Assembly (NCBI GenBank): GCA_947625075.1
Contig: CANQMY010000007.1
Span: 1-20,838 of the forward strand
Direction of reading: 5' to 3'
Source: an uncultured Clostridia bacterium
GTDB taxonomy: Bacteria; Bacillota; Clostridia; TANB77; CAG-508
DNA: 20,838 nt
This document shows, piece after piece, positions 7,387-16,700 of the stretch (the first letter of the stretch is position 1; each line of letters opens with the position of its first letter). A program made the translations under genes and the position numbers. The notes under the pieces were generated by a model, which made no database searches, had not been told where the DNA came from, and saw only the letters and a list, made by a program, of their open reading frames with translations.

Positions 7387-8316
7387 TTAATCTATTAAAG
7401 TATCTATTGCATTTTTCACTGAAAATAAAATATCCTTAAATTCATTTACTCCAATATTTAGAAATTTAATCCAATACTTTGCTACATTTCCAATTAACCG
7501 TTCTTCTTCATATTCTGCATTGCAAATGTTCTCCACATTTTCTTTGCTAATAGCGTCTTCTATAAATAATGCTATAAATTCTGAAACAATTTCCTCCATT
7601 AACGGTGTTATAATTGTCCCTTCAGTGTTCAAACTTTTAAAATTTTTATGAGCCTTATTCAAATATAAACAAATATTATTTTCTTCGAATAAATCTTCAT
7701 TAATATCAATATAATTAAATTCTGCATACCATAATGGTTTATTCACATCATCAATTATTTTTATAGGAAATAATGATCCTTTTCCTTCTATAAATATTTC
7801 TAGCTCTTTATATGTACCTAATACTGTACCACTATTATTTGCATATATATTATTTTCATATGATTTATCTACATATAATATAAATTTTATTCCTAGCTTA
7901 TCTGCCAATTCTCCATTTTCAAAATTTAAATTTATATTGAATTCTAATTTTGGCTCGTTTTCATTATAATCTATTCTAGCAATTTTTTTGCTTATATTTT
8001 TATTGACTTTTCTACAATAATAATTAATAGCAATGCCTAAAATAGAATTTTTATTAGCAACTCCATATTCTTCATTAAATAATACATTTTTATCTTGAAT
8101 CGTACAATTAATATCAATATTTAAATTATTATCTAAAGGTGCCCATGTTCCATATTCGTCATCTAAAAAATACTGATTTTTCTCAATCGGTGTTAATTCT
8201 AGCTTCCTAGTTGTGTTATTTTTCATATAACTAATTTTTATCTCATTAATCTTAAATCCGCTTTTTTCTATTAAACTATCATTTAAAGTTGGAAAACTTT
8301 CTAATAAATTACTCAT
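7387..8316 (-). CDS. Unknown 309-residue protein of the Z1/GHKL module
   Basis: I do not recognise a family. The first two thirds are predicted to be beta-rich, with alternating hydrophobic strands (for example LEFNINLNFE and IKFILYVD) and a YGTWAPLD turn near residue 55. The last hundred residues are helical (MEEIVSEFIALFIEDAI, then a long amphipathic helix to the end). It has no membrane segment, Walker motif or nuclease motif. The start is ATG 8316, eight bases inside the end of the GHKL ATPase gene, with GAGGAG upstream. The tight coupling with the ATPase suggests a stoichiometric partner, perhaps an adaptor or recognition subunit. This is inference from position. Confidence 0.7.
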   Translation of the reverse strand: MSNLLESFPTLNDSLIEKSGFKINEIKISYMKNNTTRKLELTPIEKNQYFLDDEYGTWAPLDNNLNIDINCTIQDKNVLFNEEYGVANKNSILGIAINYYCRKVNKNISKKIARIDYNENEPKLEFNINLNFENGELADKLGIKFILYVDKSYENNIYANNSGTVLGTYKELEIFIEGKGSLFPIKIIDDVNKPLWYAEFNYIDINEDLFEENNICLYLNKAHKNFKSLNTEGTIITPLMEEIVSEFIALFIEDAISKENVENICNAEYEEERLIGNVAKYWIKFLNIGVNEFKDILFSVKNAIDTLID

Positions 8317-10393
8317 TATTTATCTCCTCTTTTACTTTAGATAGAATTCCTTTATAATCTCTATTATTATATTTATAACATAATCTACCTCTAATTTTCG
8401 TTAATTCACTATCTTGTTTTAATATAATGTTCCAACCAATCCACTTATTTAGTTTTGTAGTATATCTTTTTTCCAAAATTATATTATCGTCTTCAAATCT
8501 ATTAATATATTTATTTATTTTTTTATTTATATAATATTGTATTTGTTCTCCTTCTCCATACGTCAATAATTCAATCTTTATCAATTCTACTGGAAATTCT
8601 TTTTCTTCAAAATCATCTTCCCATTTATTTCCTGTATAGTTAAAGTCTTCAGCTGCAATTTCAAATTCATATTCCATTTTTATATTGCTTGAATTAAAGT
8701 TTATTTCAAAGTCCTTACTTATAGTTTTATCTATGCTATTTCTAATTATTGATTCATCAATTAAATTCAAATTAGATTTTGAGCTTTTCTTCAAAAATTT
8801 ATTCACTGCAATTGCCTGGTCTTTTTCACTCTTATTAAATGAAGATGGCCTTTTTCCAAATCCTATTGGCGGTAATAGCCTATTTGTCAATAATCTACTC
8901 AGTCTTGTATCAGCACTTCTATTTTCTTCATACACTATATCATTATAGCAATTGTTAATTTTATTCTTTATTTGATTTTGAATTCTTTTAATAATTGTAT
9001 AATTAGATAAGTCTATCCAATCAGCATGATCTGCTTTTTCACATTCTCTCAAATATTTTTCAAAGCTTTTTTCTTCATTATCTTCTTTTACTTTTACTAT
9101 ATTATTTGAATTTGCTATAAACAATCCAATAATATAATTATCTTCATCTGCTTTTATACTGTTAGACCAGCTCTCCTCAACGTCATATCTTAATAGCATT
9201 CCTTGTCTTCTGCAAAATGTAATTATTGGATATCCATCATCTTTTTCATTATATTTTGTATTAAATATTTGAAAATATGGACTTGGTTCATTATATGGTG
9301 GATTCATTTTTAATTCATCCTTATTTACTTTTACATAAGCAATTTTACCTGCTTTTGATTCATTTACAAATGTATTCATCAACTTTATATTTTCGACCAT
9401 TATATTATTATCTTTTATAGTATCAACTCCTGCATTATAGAGTTGCTGTATTTTCTTAAATAATGGTAAAAAATCTTCTTCCGGATTGAAATATTTATTA
9501 TTTATTTTTAATTTTAAATATGGATTATCCTTAAAAAGAGGATTCATTAATCTTGGTGCATACCATCTCTGCACTGCAACTTTTATATATTTACACACAC
9601 TATCGTTCCATGGTAAAACGTTGTCATCTTTATTACTATCATCTAAAAGTTTCTTTTCATCTATAAATGGAATTATAACTTTTGTTCCTGTACTATCTCC
9701 ACCAAAAGCTTTTAGTTGAAAAATTTCTAATATTTGTTTTATTTCATCTTCATTTGTTATAGGGCTCAATTGATCAAATTCTCCATTTTTTCTTCCAAAC
9801 CACATGATTCCTGTTTTAGGTCTGCTTTCATTTTTATAGCTTGGTATAATTGTATCTCTTTCATCTTCTACTAGTGAAATAATCATCCTAGATTCATATT
9901 TATCTTCGCATTTTATTCTTGAATAAAATATTACCAATCCTATTCCTGCTCTATAATATACTGTTTTCCCATATCCCCAAGATCCACCTGCGTTTTCCAT
10001 AGTTTGAGCTTTTCCAATATTAAAAATCAAATTTATAAATTTTCCATAATCATCATTTTTTACTTCGCTCATATTTTTGGGTCCAATTAAGCCAGTTGTA
10101 TTTGTATCACTAAAACTTATAAATATATCAAGATTTTGATTTTTATATTTTTCTAATAGCTTATTACCAAAAGGTTCTATACTATTAGCCAATTTGTTTT
10201 TATCAAACTTTGAAACATTTATTTCAACGTCAACACTTGTGCTATTTTCTAATTTTGCATCAAGTGAGTTTTGAATTGCCTCTCTTGTCAACAAGTCTAA
10301 AATTGGCATATCATTATTTTGAATAACTCTTAATAAGGAGCTTCCTGATATACCCATATATTCATTTCTTAATATTTCATAATCAAATTTCAT
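8309..10393 (-). CDS. GHKL (MutL/MORC-like) ATPase
   Basis: The 694-residue protein begins with a Bergerat-fold ATPase domain. The N-box is REAIQNSLDA (E38, N42) and motif I is FSDTNTTGL (about 94-102), in which the usual D-x-G is written DTN, as in prokaryotic GHKL relatives with a D-[FY]-N-T-T-G-L signature. The lid motif is GGSWGYGKTVYY (136-147) and motif III is GTKVIIPF (236-243). GHKL ATPases of this kind close on ATP like MutL and MORC and are known in restriction-modification neighbourhoods. The C-terminal 350 residues have no domain I can name and end in a beta-rich segment. It overlaps the Z1 gene by 11 bases upstream and the 309-residue gene by 8 bases downstream. It probably works as an ATP-driven clamp or sensor with the Z1 protein (inference). 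Confidence 0.88.
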   Translation of the reverse strand: MKFDYEILRNEYMGISGSSLLRVIQNNDMPILDLLTREAIQNSLDAKLENSTSVDVEINVSKFDKNKLANSIEPFGNKLLEKYKNQNLDIFISFSDTNTTGLIGPKNMSEVKNDDYGKFINLIFNIGKAQTMENAGGSWGYGKTVYYRAGIGLVIFYSRIKCEDKYESRMIISLVEDERDTIIPSYKNESRPKTGIMWFGRKNGEFDQLSPITNEDEIKQILEIFQLKAFGGDSTGTKVIIPFIDEKKLLDDSNKDDNVLPWNDSVCKYIKVAVQRWYAPRLMNPLFKDNPYLKLKINNKYFNPEEDFLPLFKKIQQLYNAGVDTIKDNNIMVENIKLMNTFVNESKAGKIAYVKVNKDELKMNPPYNEPSPYFQIFNTKYNEKDDGYPIITFCRRQGMLLRYDVEESWSNSIKADEDNYIIGLFIANSNNIVKVKEDNEEKSFEKYLRECEKADHADWIDLSNYTIIKRIQNQIKNKINNCYNDIVYEENRSADTRLSRLLTNRLLPPIGFGKRPSSFNKSEKDQAIAVNKFLKKSSKSNLNLIDESIIRNSIDKTISKDFEINFNSSNIKMEYEFEIAAEDFNYTGNKWEDDFEEKEFPVELIKIELLTYGEGEQIQYYINKKINKYINRFEDDNIILEKRYTTKLNKWIGWNIILKQDSELTKIRGRLCYKYNNRDYKGILSKVKEEINNE

Positions 10394-13058
10394 TTATATC
10401 CTCTCTCATTTCTTGGGTCCATACTACTCTATTTTTATTTTCTTTTTTGGTGTTAGGAATATATACATACAATCCTAATATATCTGTTTCAAAATTTAAA
10501 TCCATTCTTGTTGGATTTCCTTCTTTGTCATTGCTTATTCTTTGAACTGTTGAATTTTTATCTATAAAATATATAAACAACTTTGGTCTTTCTACTTCTT
10601 CTAACCCTCCATTATGTCCTTTTTCATACAAGCATGCATTCTCTCGATCTTTAGGATTTCTTAAAACACCTATATCTATTGTATTTTCCAAGTGTTTTAC
10701 TCTTTGCGAACGATTTACTTTGCTTATTTCTATTCCTTCTGTAATTTTAATTTTCTCTTTTTTTGAATTTTCACTTTTATTGTCGTTTTCAATAATAATA
10801 TCCCAATTGTTTAGCCTAACGTCATTTTTTTGCTCATTCATCCACTTATAAAAATCATTAATATTTCCAAAAAATCTATCCTGTTTATAATACTTTAAAT
10901 TCTTAAAAAGATACCCTTCAATTTCTTCATAATTAATATTATTAAATACATAACAATCTTTTACTATTTTATATATTTTTTTATCAAATAATCTTTTTAT
11001 AAATTCTATAGTATTCTCTTTATTTTCTTTTTGGATTGTTGGATTACTATCAAACACTACTGTTTGATTATCTACTTTTTCATATGTAGCACCAGCTCTA
11101 GATGCGTTTTGAGATTTATTCCTTGATGTTAATAAAAATCTCGTCAAATATGAGCTTTGTATTTTAGGAGCATACTCAGAAGGTTTAGTTCCTAAATCAT
11201 ACTTTTTTAAATCTTCCCTTAATCTATTTTCTATATATGATACTTCCTTAAATTTTGCTTCTGCTTCTCTTGTTAGCCAAATTCTTGGCAATAATTCATA
11301 TCCTATTCTGTAACCAAACCATCTACCCATTTGCATTAAACTATCTGCCTGAGAAACTTTTCTTGAAAAATAAGAAGATGTTAAACCATCCAATGTTAAT
11401 CCTCTAGCTAATGTATTTCCACCAATTACAATTATCCCACTAGCAACATCTACAGTTCCATTTTCAGGATAAGCCAATCTAATAAAATTTCCGTTTTCAT
11501 CTATTCCCCTTTTATTGTTAGAATTATCTATTACTATATGTATGCCTCTATGAAATTTCAAATCTCCTTTTTCAGTTATTGTTATATGCGAAATTTCTGC
11601 ATCTAAAATAGATTTTATTTCACCTTCGATATCTTCAAACCTTGGATAATCATTTACAGGATGTAATCCATCATAATTGTAGCTGCTCATAACTCGTAAA
11701 AAGTCTTCTTTTGATAATTTATTTTTTTCTATATTATATATTCTTTTACATTCATCCAGCAAATTACTTTTGTTAATATTTAACCATGTTTCAACGGCAC
11801 CTGCAGTAGCCCTGTGAACTCCTGTATTTGTATTTGTGTGAATAAGCATACTTACTGGCTTCAACGATTTCTTATGTCTCTGTACAGCTAATGTACAAAT
11901 AAACCAGCAAATTGAATTTTTTAATGATTCAGGAAAATTCAAGCCATTAGAACTTAAATTTTCCATTTTTTCATAGTCATTTTCACTTATTTCTTCTAAT
12001 ACTGGTAATGGATCTATTATATCATCCTCATTGCCAAATATCTCCCCTGCACCAATATATTGACTGGATTTTGGTAATGATACTATAAAGTTCTTTGGAT
12101 ATAAACTTTCTTCACTATTTTCATTTAAAAAATTTCCATAGGGGGTTGCTGTATAACTAATGTAATTAGTAGAATGAAACTTTTTGCAATTTACAAGTTC
12201 TAGAATTAATTTATTGATTTTAGTTCTTTCAATTTCTTCTTTCATTTTTTTAGTATTTAAACTTGCTTGATCAGCCTCATCATCAATAATAACAATATTC
12301 ATTTTAGCTTTTGTCACAGGTGATGTAGAATCTATTAGCCACTTATTTAAATTCTTTAGTCTAGTAGAATTTTTTAGGCAAACTGTTACTATTCTTGCTT
12401 TTTCATTTTGTAAATAGCCATCTAGTCTTACACCTTTAATATTATCAAAAAATTTCCATTGCACGTTTGAGTTTGGAGAAAACTCAATATCACTTTGTAG
12501 CCTATTTAAATTTTGTTTTCTTAAATTTTCTATAGTTCCTGATAACATAATAAAAACATTATATCCATAGTCGGCTCCCATTGTTATTACAGATTCAATA
12601 TTAGTAGTCTTTCCTGATTGAACATACCCCATAACCAATCCTTTACCTGATTCTTCATCTTTCGACTCTCTTTTTAAACTTTCAAGAATTCTTTTAGCAC
12701 TATTTTCAGAATTTACTAAAGTTTCTCTACCAGGGAATTTTTCCATTAGCATTTTCTTAAAAACCATCCATGCAGAATTTGAATTTGTAGGCACAGTTAT
12801 AGCTTGCCTAACATTTCCTGTATCATATAAATATCCTGTTGATTTTTCAGATCTTTCTTCAATGCTTTTTCTATAATCAACTAGTTGATCCCATTTTTCC
12901 TTATAGTCTTTTGGGAATCCATATATTTCCCATAGCCCCTCATAACTATTTTTAAATTTTTTAATTTCTTCCCATTTAATATTTTCATTTTTCTTCTTTA
13001 TTTTGTCTATTTCATCTAAACAACTTTCATACTCTGGTTCCAAATTATATTCTATCAT
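10383..13058 (-). CDS. Z1-domain helicase-like ATPase
   Basis: This 891-residue protein is a superfamily 2-type ATPase with a Z1 domain, a family seen in restriction and defence operons. Walker A is GYVQSGKTTN (about 144-153), Walker B is IIDDEAD (about 257-263), motif III is ISYTATPYGNF (about 300-310), then come the Z1 hallmark GGNTLARGLTLDGL (about 546-559) and the arginine-finger motif QMGRWFGYR (about 576-584). The set is complete, so it should be active. A GTG at 13061 is also in frame, but ATG 13058 is better spaced from GGAG. It is the first gene of the eight-gene operon, preceded by a good sigma-A promoter. The likely role is DNA translocation or remodelling for the GHKL/DUF4420 machinery; the activity is inferred from family, not shown. 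Confidence 0.93.
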   Translation of the reverse strand: MIEYNLEPEYESCLDEIDKIKKKNENIKWEEIKKFKNSYEGLWEIYGFPKDYKEKWDQLVDYRKSIEERSEKSTGYLYDTGNVRQAITVPTNSNSAWMVFKKMLMEKFPGRETLVNSENSAKRILESLKRESKDEESGKGLVMGYVQSGKTTNIESVITMGADYGYNVFIMLSGTIENLRKQNLNRLQSDIEFSPNSNVQWKFFDNIKGVRLDGYLQNEKARIVTVCLKNSTRLKNLNKWLIDSTSPVTKAKMNIVIIDDEADQASLNTKKMKEEIERTKINKLILELVNCKKFHSTNYISYTATPYGNFLNENSEESLYPKNFIVSLPKSSQYIGAGEIFGNEDDIIDPLPVLEEISENDYEKMENLSSNGLNFPESLKNSICWFICTLAVQRHKKSLKPVSMLIHTNTNTGVHRATAGAVETWLNINKSNLLDECKRIYNIEKNKLSKEDFLRVMSSYNYDGLHPVNDYPRFEDIEGEIKSILDAEISHITITEKGDLKFHRGIHIVIDNSNNKRGIDENGNFIRLAYPENGTVDVASGIIVIGGNTLARGLTLDGLTSSYFSRKVSQADSLMQMGRWFGYRIGYELLPRIWLTREAEAKFKEVSYIENRLREDLKKYDLGTKPSEYAPKIQSSYLTRFLLTSRNKSQNASRAGATYEKVDNQTVVFDSNPTIQKENKENTIEFIKRLFDKKIYKIVKDCYVFNNINYEEIEGYLFKNLKYYKQDRFFGNINDFYKWMNEQKNDVRLNNWDIIIENDNKSENSKKEKIKITEGIEISKVNRSQRVKHLENTIDIGVLRNPKDRENACLYEKGHNGGLEEVERPKLFIYFIDKNSTVQRISNDKEGNPTRMDLNFETDILGLYVYIPNTKKENKNRVVWTQEMREDINEI

Positions 13059-13088
13059 CACACTACTCCATTAAATATCACTATTGAT

Positions 13089-13117
13089 GTTATATCATAA
13101 GTCGACTTTTTTCTCAA
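13089..13117 (-). promoter_or_regulatory. Promoter of the eight-gene defence operon with a palindrome in its spacer
   Basis: On the minus strand TTGAGA (13117-13112) and TATAAC (13094-13089) are 17 bases apart, with TG upstream of the -10 box. The perfect ten-base palindrome AAGTCGACTT (13099-13108) lies between the two boxes, where a bound protein would block RNA polymerase. The leader to ATG 13058 is about 25 bases. Confidence 0.6.
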
Positions 13118-13740
13118 CAAATATAGAGAAATTTACTTTACATTTTTCTACTTCTTTATAAATTCTTTTTATTTTAAAAAGAAATCTAATTTCATTAAAT
13201 AGAATTGAGTAGCTTCAATTTTGTGGACTTCTAAGATAACTGCTTGCCTTGAAATATAAATTACATTTTCTTGTTTTTATCTACCAACTCAAATACATAA
13301 ATTTTATTCATTAAACTCCTATAGGGCAAAAAGTACCTAGCTTATTTCTATTTCAAATATTATTTATTTTGCTATTCAAACTTCTTTAGTTTTTGAATCG
13401 TTCTATAAAAAATTTAATTGTTTATAAAATACTTCATAATTTTTTTGCTTACAATTTTACATTAAGCCTATTTAAGTCGTGCATTTTTGTGAGTAAAAAT
13501 ATTTAAGCAATTATAAACACATACTTTTTATTTCTAATGTTCAACTTTTATTCAAGTAACTATATTTTGGTGTGAATAAATTCATTATCTCCTATTTTTA
13601 TTTGTATTTTTTATTTCTACATTTTAATTCATAAATTATTTTTCTCTTTCTATTTACTTTTGTAATTTTCTTACATAACTTTTTAATTTTTCTAGGTTTT
13701 GCATTATACTACAATTTTACATATATTTCTACATTACAGC
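13118..13740. other. AT-rich boundary spacer with decayed sequence
   Basis: Between the defence operon promoter and the terminator of the ABC permease gene there is no intact gene. It holds one frame-shifted small gene (listed separately, 13169-13311). Upstream of that, on the same minus strand, are short open fragments broken by many stops. One, ATG 13585, has AGGAG only three bases away and stops after 14 codons. The rest is low-complexity AT-rich sequence. It is the probable edge between accessory and resident DNA. Confidence 0.5.
13169..13311 (-). pseudogene. Small gene remnant with one frameshift
   Basis: AGGAG (13320-13316) precedes ATG 13311, which reads MNKIYVFELVDK before running into a stop at 13263-13261. 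In another frame, offset by two bases, the sequence continues sensibly as QENVIYISRQAVILEVHK and on through QFYLMKLDFFLK to TAA at 13171-13169. The join falls in the A-rich tract near 13270-13280. Together they make a coherent protein of about 47 residues, so a one-base indel in the A-rich run is the simplest explanation. I do not recognise the family. The style is like the short accessory proteins of conjugative or phage elements, but that is only an impression. Confidence 0.45.
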
Positions 13741-13771
13741 AAAAATAGCAGGTCTAAAACCTGCTATTTTT
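13741..13771 (-). terminator. Terminator of the ABC permease gene, probably bidirectional
   Basis: A 13-bp perfect stem (13741-13753 with 13759-13771) encloses a five-base loop, with A and T runs at both ends. It begins 14 bases beyond the permease stop codon. Its core GCAGGT/ACCTGC is the same as in the hairpin at 18908-18934. Confidence 0.85.
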
Positions 13772-13784
13772 TGTCGTTTTTTCT

Positions 13785-16700
13785 CTACTCCACACTCTTC
13801 AAACTCTCTATCATGTTAATCTTCTTCAAAGAGAAGTATGTTGCTATGTTTACAATTACTGTAAATACCACTGTAATTAGCACTGAGTATACATAGCTTA
13901 TTGGGTTAATTGTTTTAGTAAATCTAAGCATGTTGATTTCACAAGTGCCAAGGATGTAGTAATTTAGCACATATCCAAAGCATAAGCCTAACACAATTCC
14001 AATTATTGTTAGTATTACTGTTTCTCTTGCTATGTATGAGTATACTTCATTATCGTAGAAACCTAATACTTTAATTGTTGCAAGCTCTCTTATTCTCTCA
14101 CTAATATTTACATTTGCTAAGTTGTATAGTACAACAAATGCTAGAAGTCCTGCTGAAACTATAAGTATTACTACAACATAGTTTAACAAGCTCATCATAT
14201 CTTGAATTGAATCAGATAATGCTGTTATATTGCTAACTGATGAAACTTCATTTCTGTTCATAATTTCAGTTGCAAGTGCATTAGTTTCATCTTTAGTAAG
14301 TTCTACATTCTTTGTTAATATTACATTGCTATTGTACTTTTCATTATATAAACTTTCATAAGTTACTTTATTCATAAATACATAGTGACTTACATAGTTT
14401 TCTACAATGTCTGAGATTTTAACTTCTACCTTTAAATCATCTGTATTTTCCAATGTAATTGTATCGCCAACTCTAACACCTAGTAGTTGTGCAACTTTAT
14501 CTGTTATACATATTTCGTTGTCTTTTAGTATAGTCTTTTCATGAGTTTTTACATCTCTTATATTTATAATTCCATCTATTGCCTGTTCATCTTCTGGTAC
14601 TATAACCTCTACATCTTCGCTAGACTCACTACTTGTTAATTTACCAGAAGTCATATATACCCTAGCATTCTTTTCAAATCTAACATCATTTTCTATATCA
14701 CTTATAATTTTGTTTTTTGCCTCTTTAGAAATGCTATCTTTTAATGTAATTTGGAAATCATAGCAAAATACATTACCAAACTGACTTGGTAGTATTCTTG
14801 TTACAGAATCTCTAATACCAAATCCAGTAAGAATAAGTGCTGTACATCCTAGTATTCCTATTATTGTCATAAGGAATCTCTTTTTATACCTAAATAGATT
14901 TCTTACTGTAACCTTATTACTAAAGTTTAATCTTTTCCATATAAAAGGAATTCTTTCAAGCATTACTCTACTTCCAGACTTAGGAGATTTTGGCCTCATT
15001 AAAACTGCTGGTGTATTTTTTAATTCTTTAAATGCTGTATATACTGTTGCACCAACAATGCAGACACTAATTAAGACAAGTCCAAGTATAGCAATATCTA
15101 GTTTAAAGTTAATTCTTATATCTGTTATCTGGTACATCATACCATACAATGCCCATAATACTTTTGGTAGCAATACAAAGCCTACACATGCACCTAAGAA
15201 ACCACCCACTATACAAGCAAGGCTAGCATATAAAACATATTTTCTAGTTATTTGTAAGTTACTATACCCTAATGCTTTAAAAGTACCAATTTGAGTTCTT
15301 TCTTCTTCTACCATTCTAGTCATTGATGTGAGCGAAATGAGCGTTGCGACCAAGAAAAACACAAGTGGAAACACTTTAGCTATATTTTCTATTGCTTTTG
15401 TATCCTGTTTAAAGCTAACATATCCAGCATTTGTATTTCTATCTAAAATATACCAGTTAGGCTTCTCAATATCTGCTATTTTCTCTTTTGCATCATCTAG
15501 CTCTTTTTGAGCATCTGCTATTTTCTCATCAAAATCCTTTTTATTTTTTTCTAGTTCTTCTTCTCCATTTTGTAATTCTACCTTAGCATTTTCAATTTCT
15601 GTTTTTGCATTTGCTATTTGTGTATATGTTGTCCATTTAGTATTATTTAACTGTTGCTCTTGTCTTTCAAGTTCAGCTTTTGCTTGTTCAAGTTCATACC
15701 TGCCATTTTCAAGTTGCTGTTTTGCATAAGCTATACCATTTTCTATCTCTTGTATTCCAGCCTCTAAAGATTGTTTTGCTCCCTGTAGTTCTATTATTTG
15801 CCCCTCAAGAGCTGCTTTTTGTGCCTCATATATTTGTCTTTGATCTATTGGTAAGTTTTCATCTTCTAGTAGTTTAGATAATGACTCATATTGAGTTTGC
15901 AAAGCTGGTATAGTCATATTTACTGTATCTAAGTTAGTTTGTAGCTCTTGTTTTTTTAGTTCTAAATCATCAAAATTAGTATTATTTAGCTCTTGCTCTT
16001 TTGTTTGTAGCTGAGTTTTAGCATTATCTAGTTCTTGCTGAGCATTATTAAATTGTACATATGCATTTTGCTCATTTAGATATATTTGTGCCTCACCATC
16101 TTGAATTTCTTTTCTTGCATTTTCTAGTTCTTTCTCAGCATCAGCTATTTTAGACTCTGCATCTCTTTTCTGAGTATCTAGTTCTTCTTGTGCTTCTTTA
16201 ACTTTTTTATCTGCAACATTTACAAGGCTCTGCTTTCTAGCATTTTCTCTTTCCTCTTTAATTGCCTCAATATTTTGTTTTAATTCTTCTATATAATCTT
16301 CATATTCTTCGCTAGAAGTTGTATATTTTTTCGCATCTTTTGCTGTAATATATACGCTTGTATAAATATCTTCTACGTTTATATTATCGCTTGCTACATA
16401 TATATAATAGTTTATTGTTCCAGCACCTAAGCTACTTTTACCTCTATCTCTAGATATATATAATGGGCTCTTTGCTGTACCTGTTATAGTAAGTTCTTTA
16501 TGCTTTAATACAGGAATCTTATCTCCAGAGTCGTTAGTTGTATCTTCTATTTCTATTATTATTTTATCTCCTATTTGTTTATCATTAGCTATTAAAAATG
16601 AAGGTTCGACTAAACATTCATTTACGTTTTGTGGCATTTCTCCTTCAAGTAACATTGGGTTATTAACACCGGATAATGCTATAACTTTAGCCACAATCTC

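Noticed and set aside
13699..13896. Short plus-strand frame rich in Phe, Leu and Thr
   Set aside because: It runs through the hairpin at 13741-13771 and into the antisense of the permease C-terminus, with no ribosome binding site.
15540..16270. Apparent direct repeats of short TCTAGTTCTT-like units
   Set aside because: They are the codon-level image of heptad repeats in the permease coiled coil and are irregular in spacing; this is neither a CRISPR array nor a DNA repeat element.
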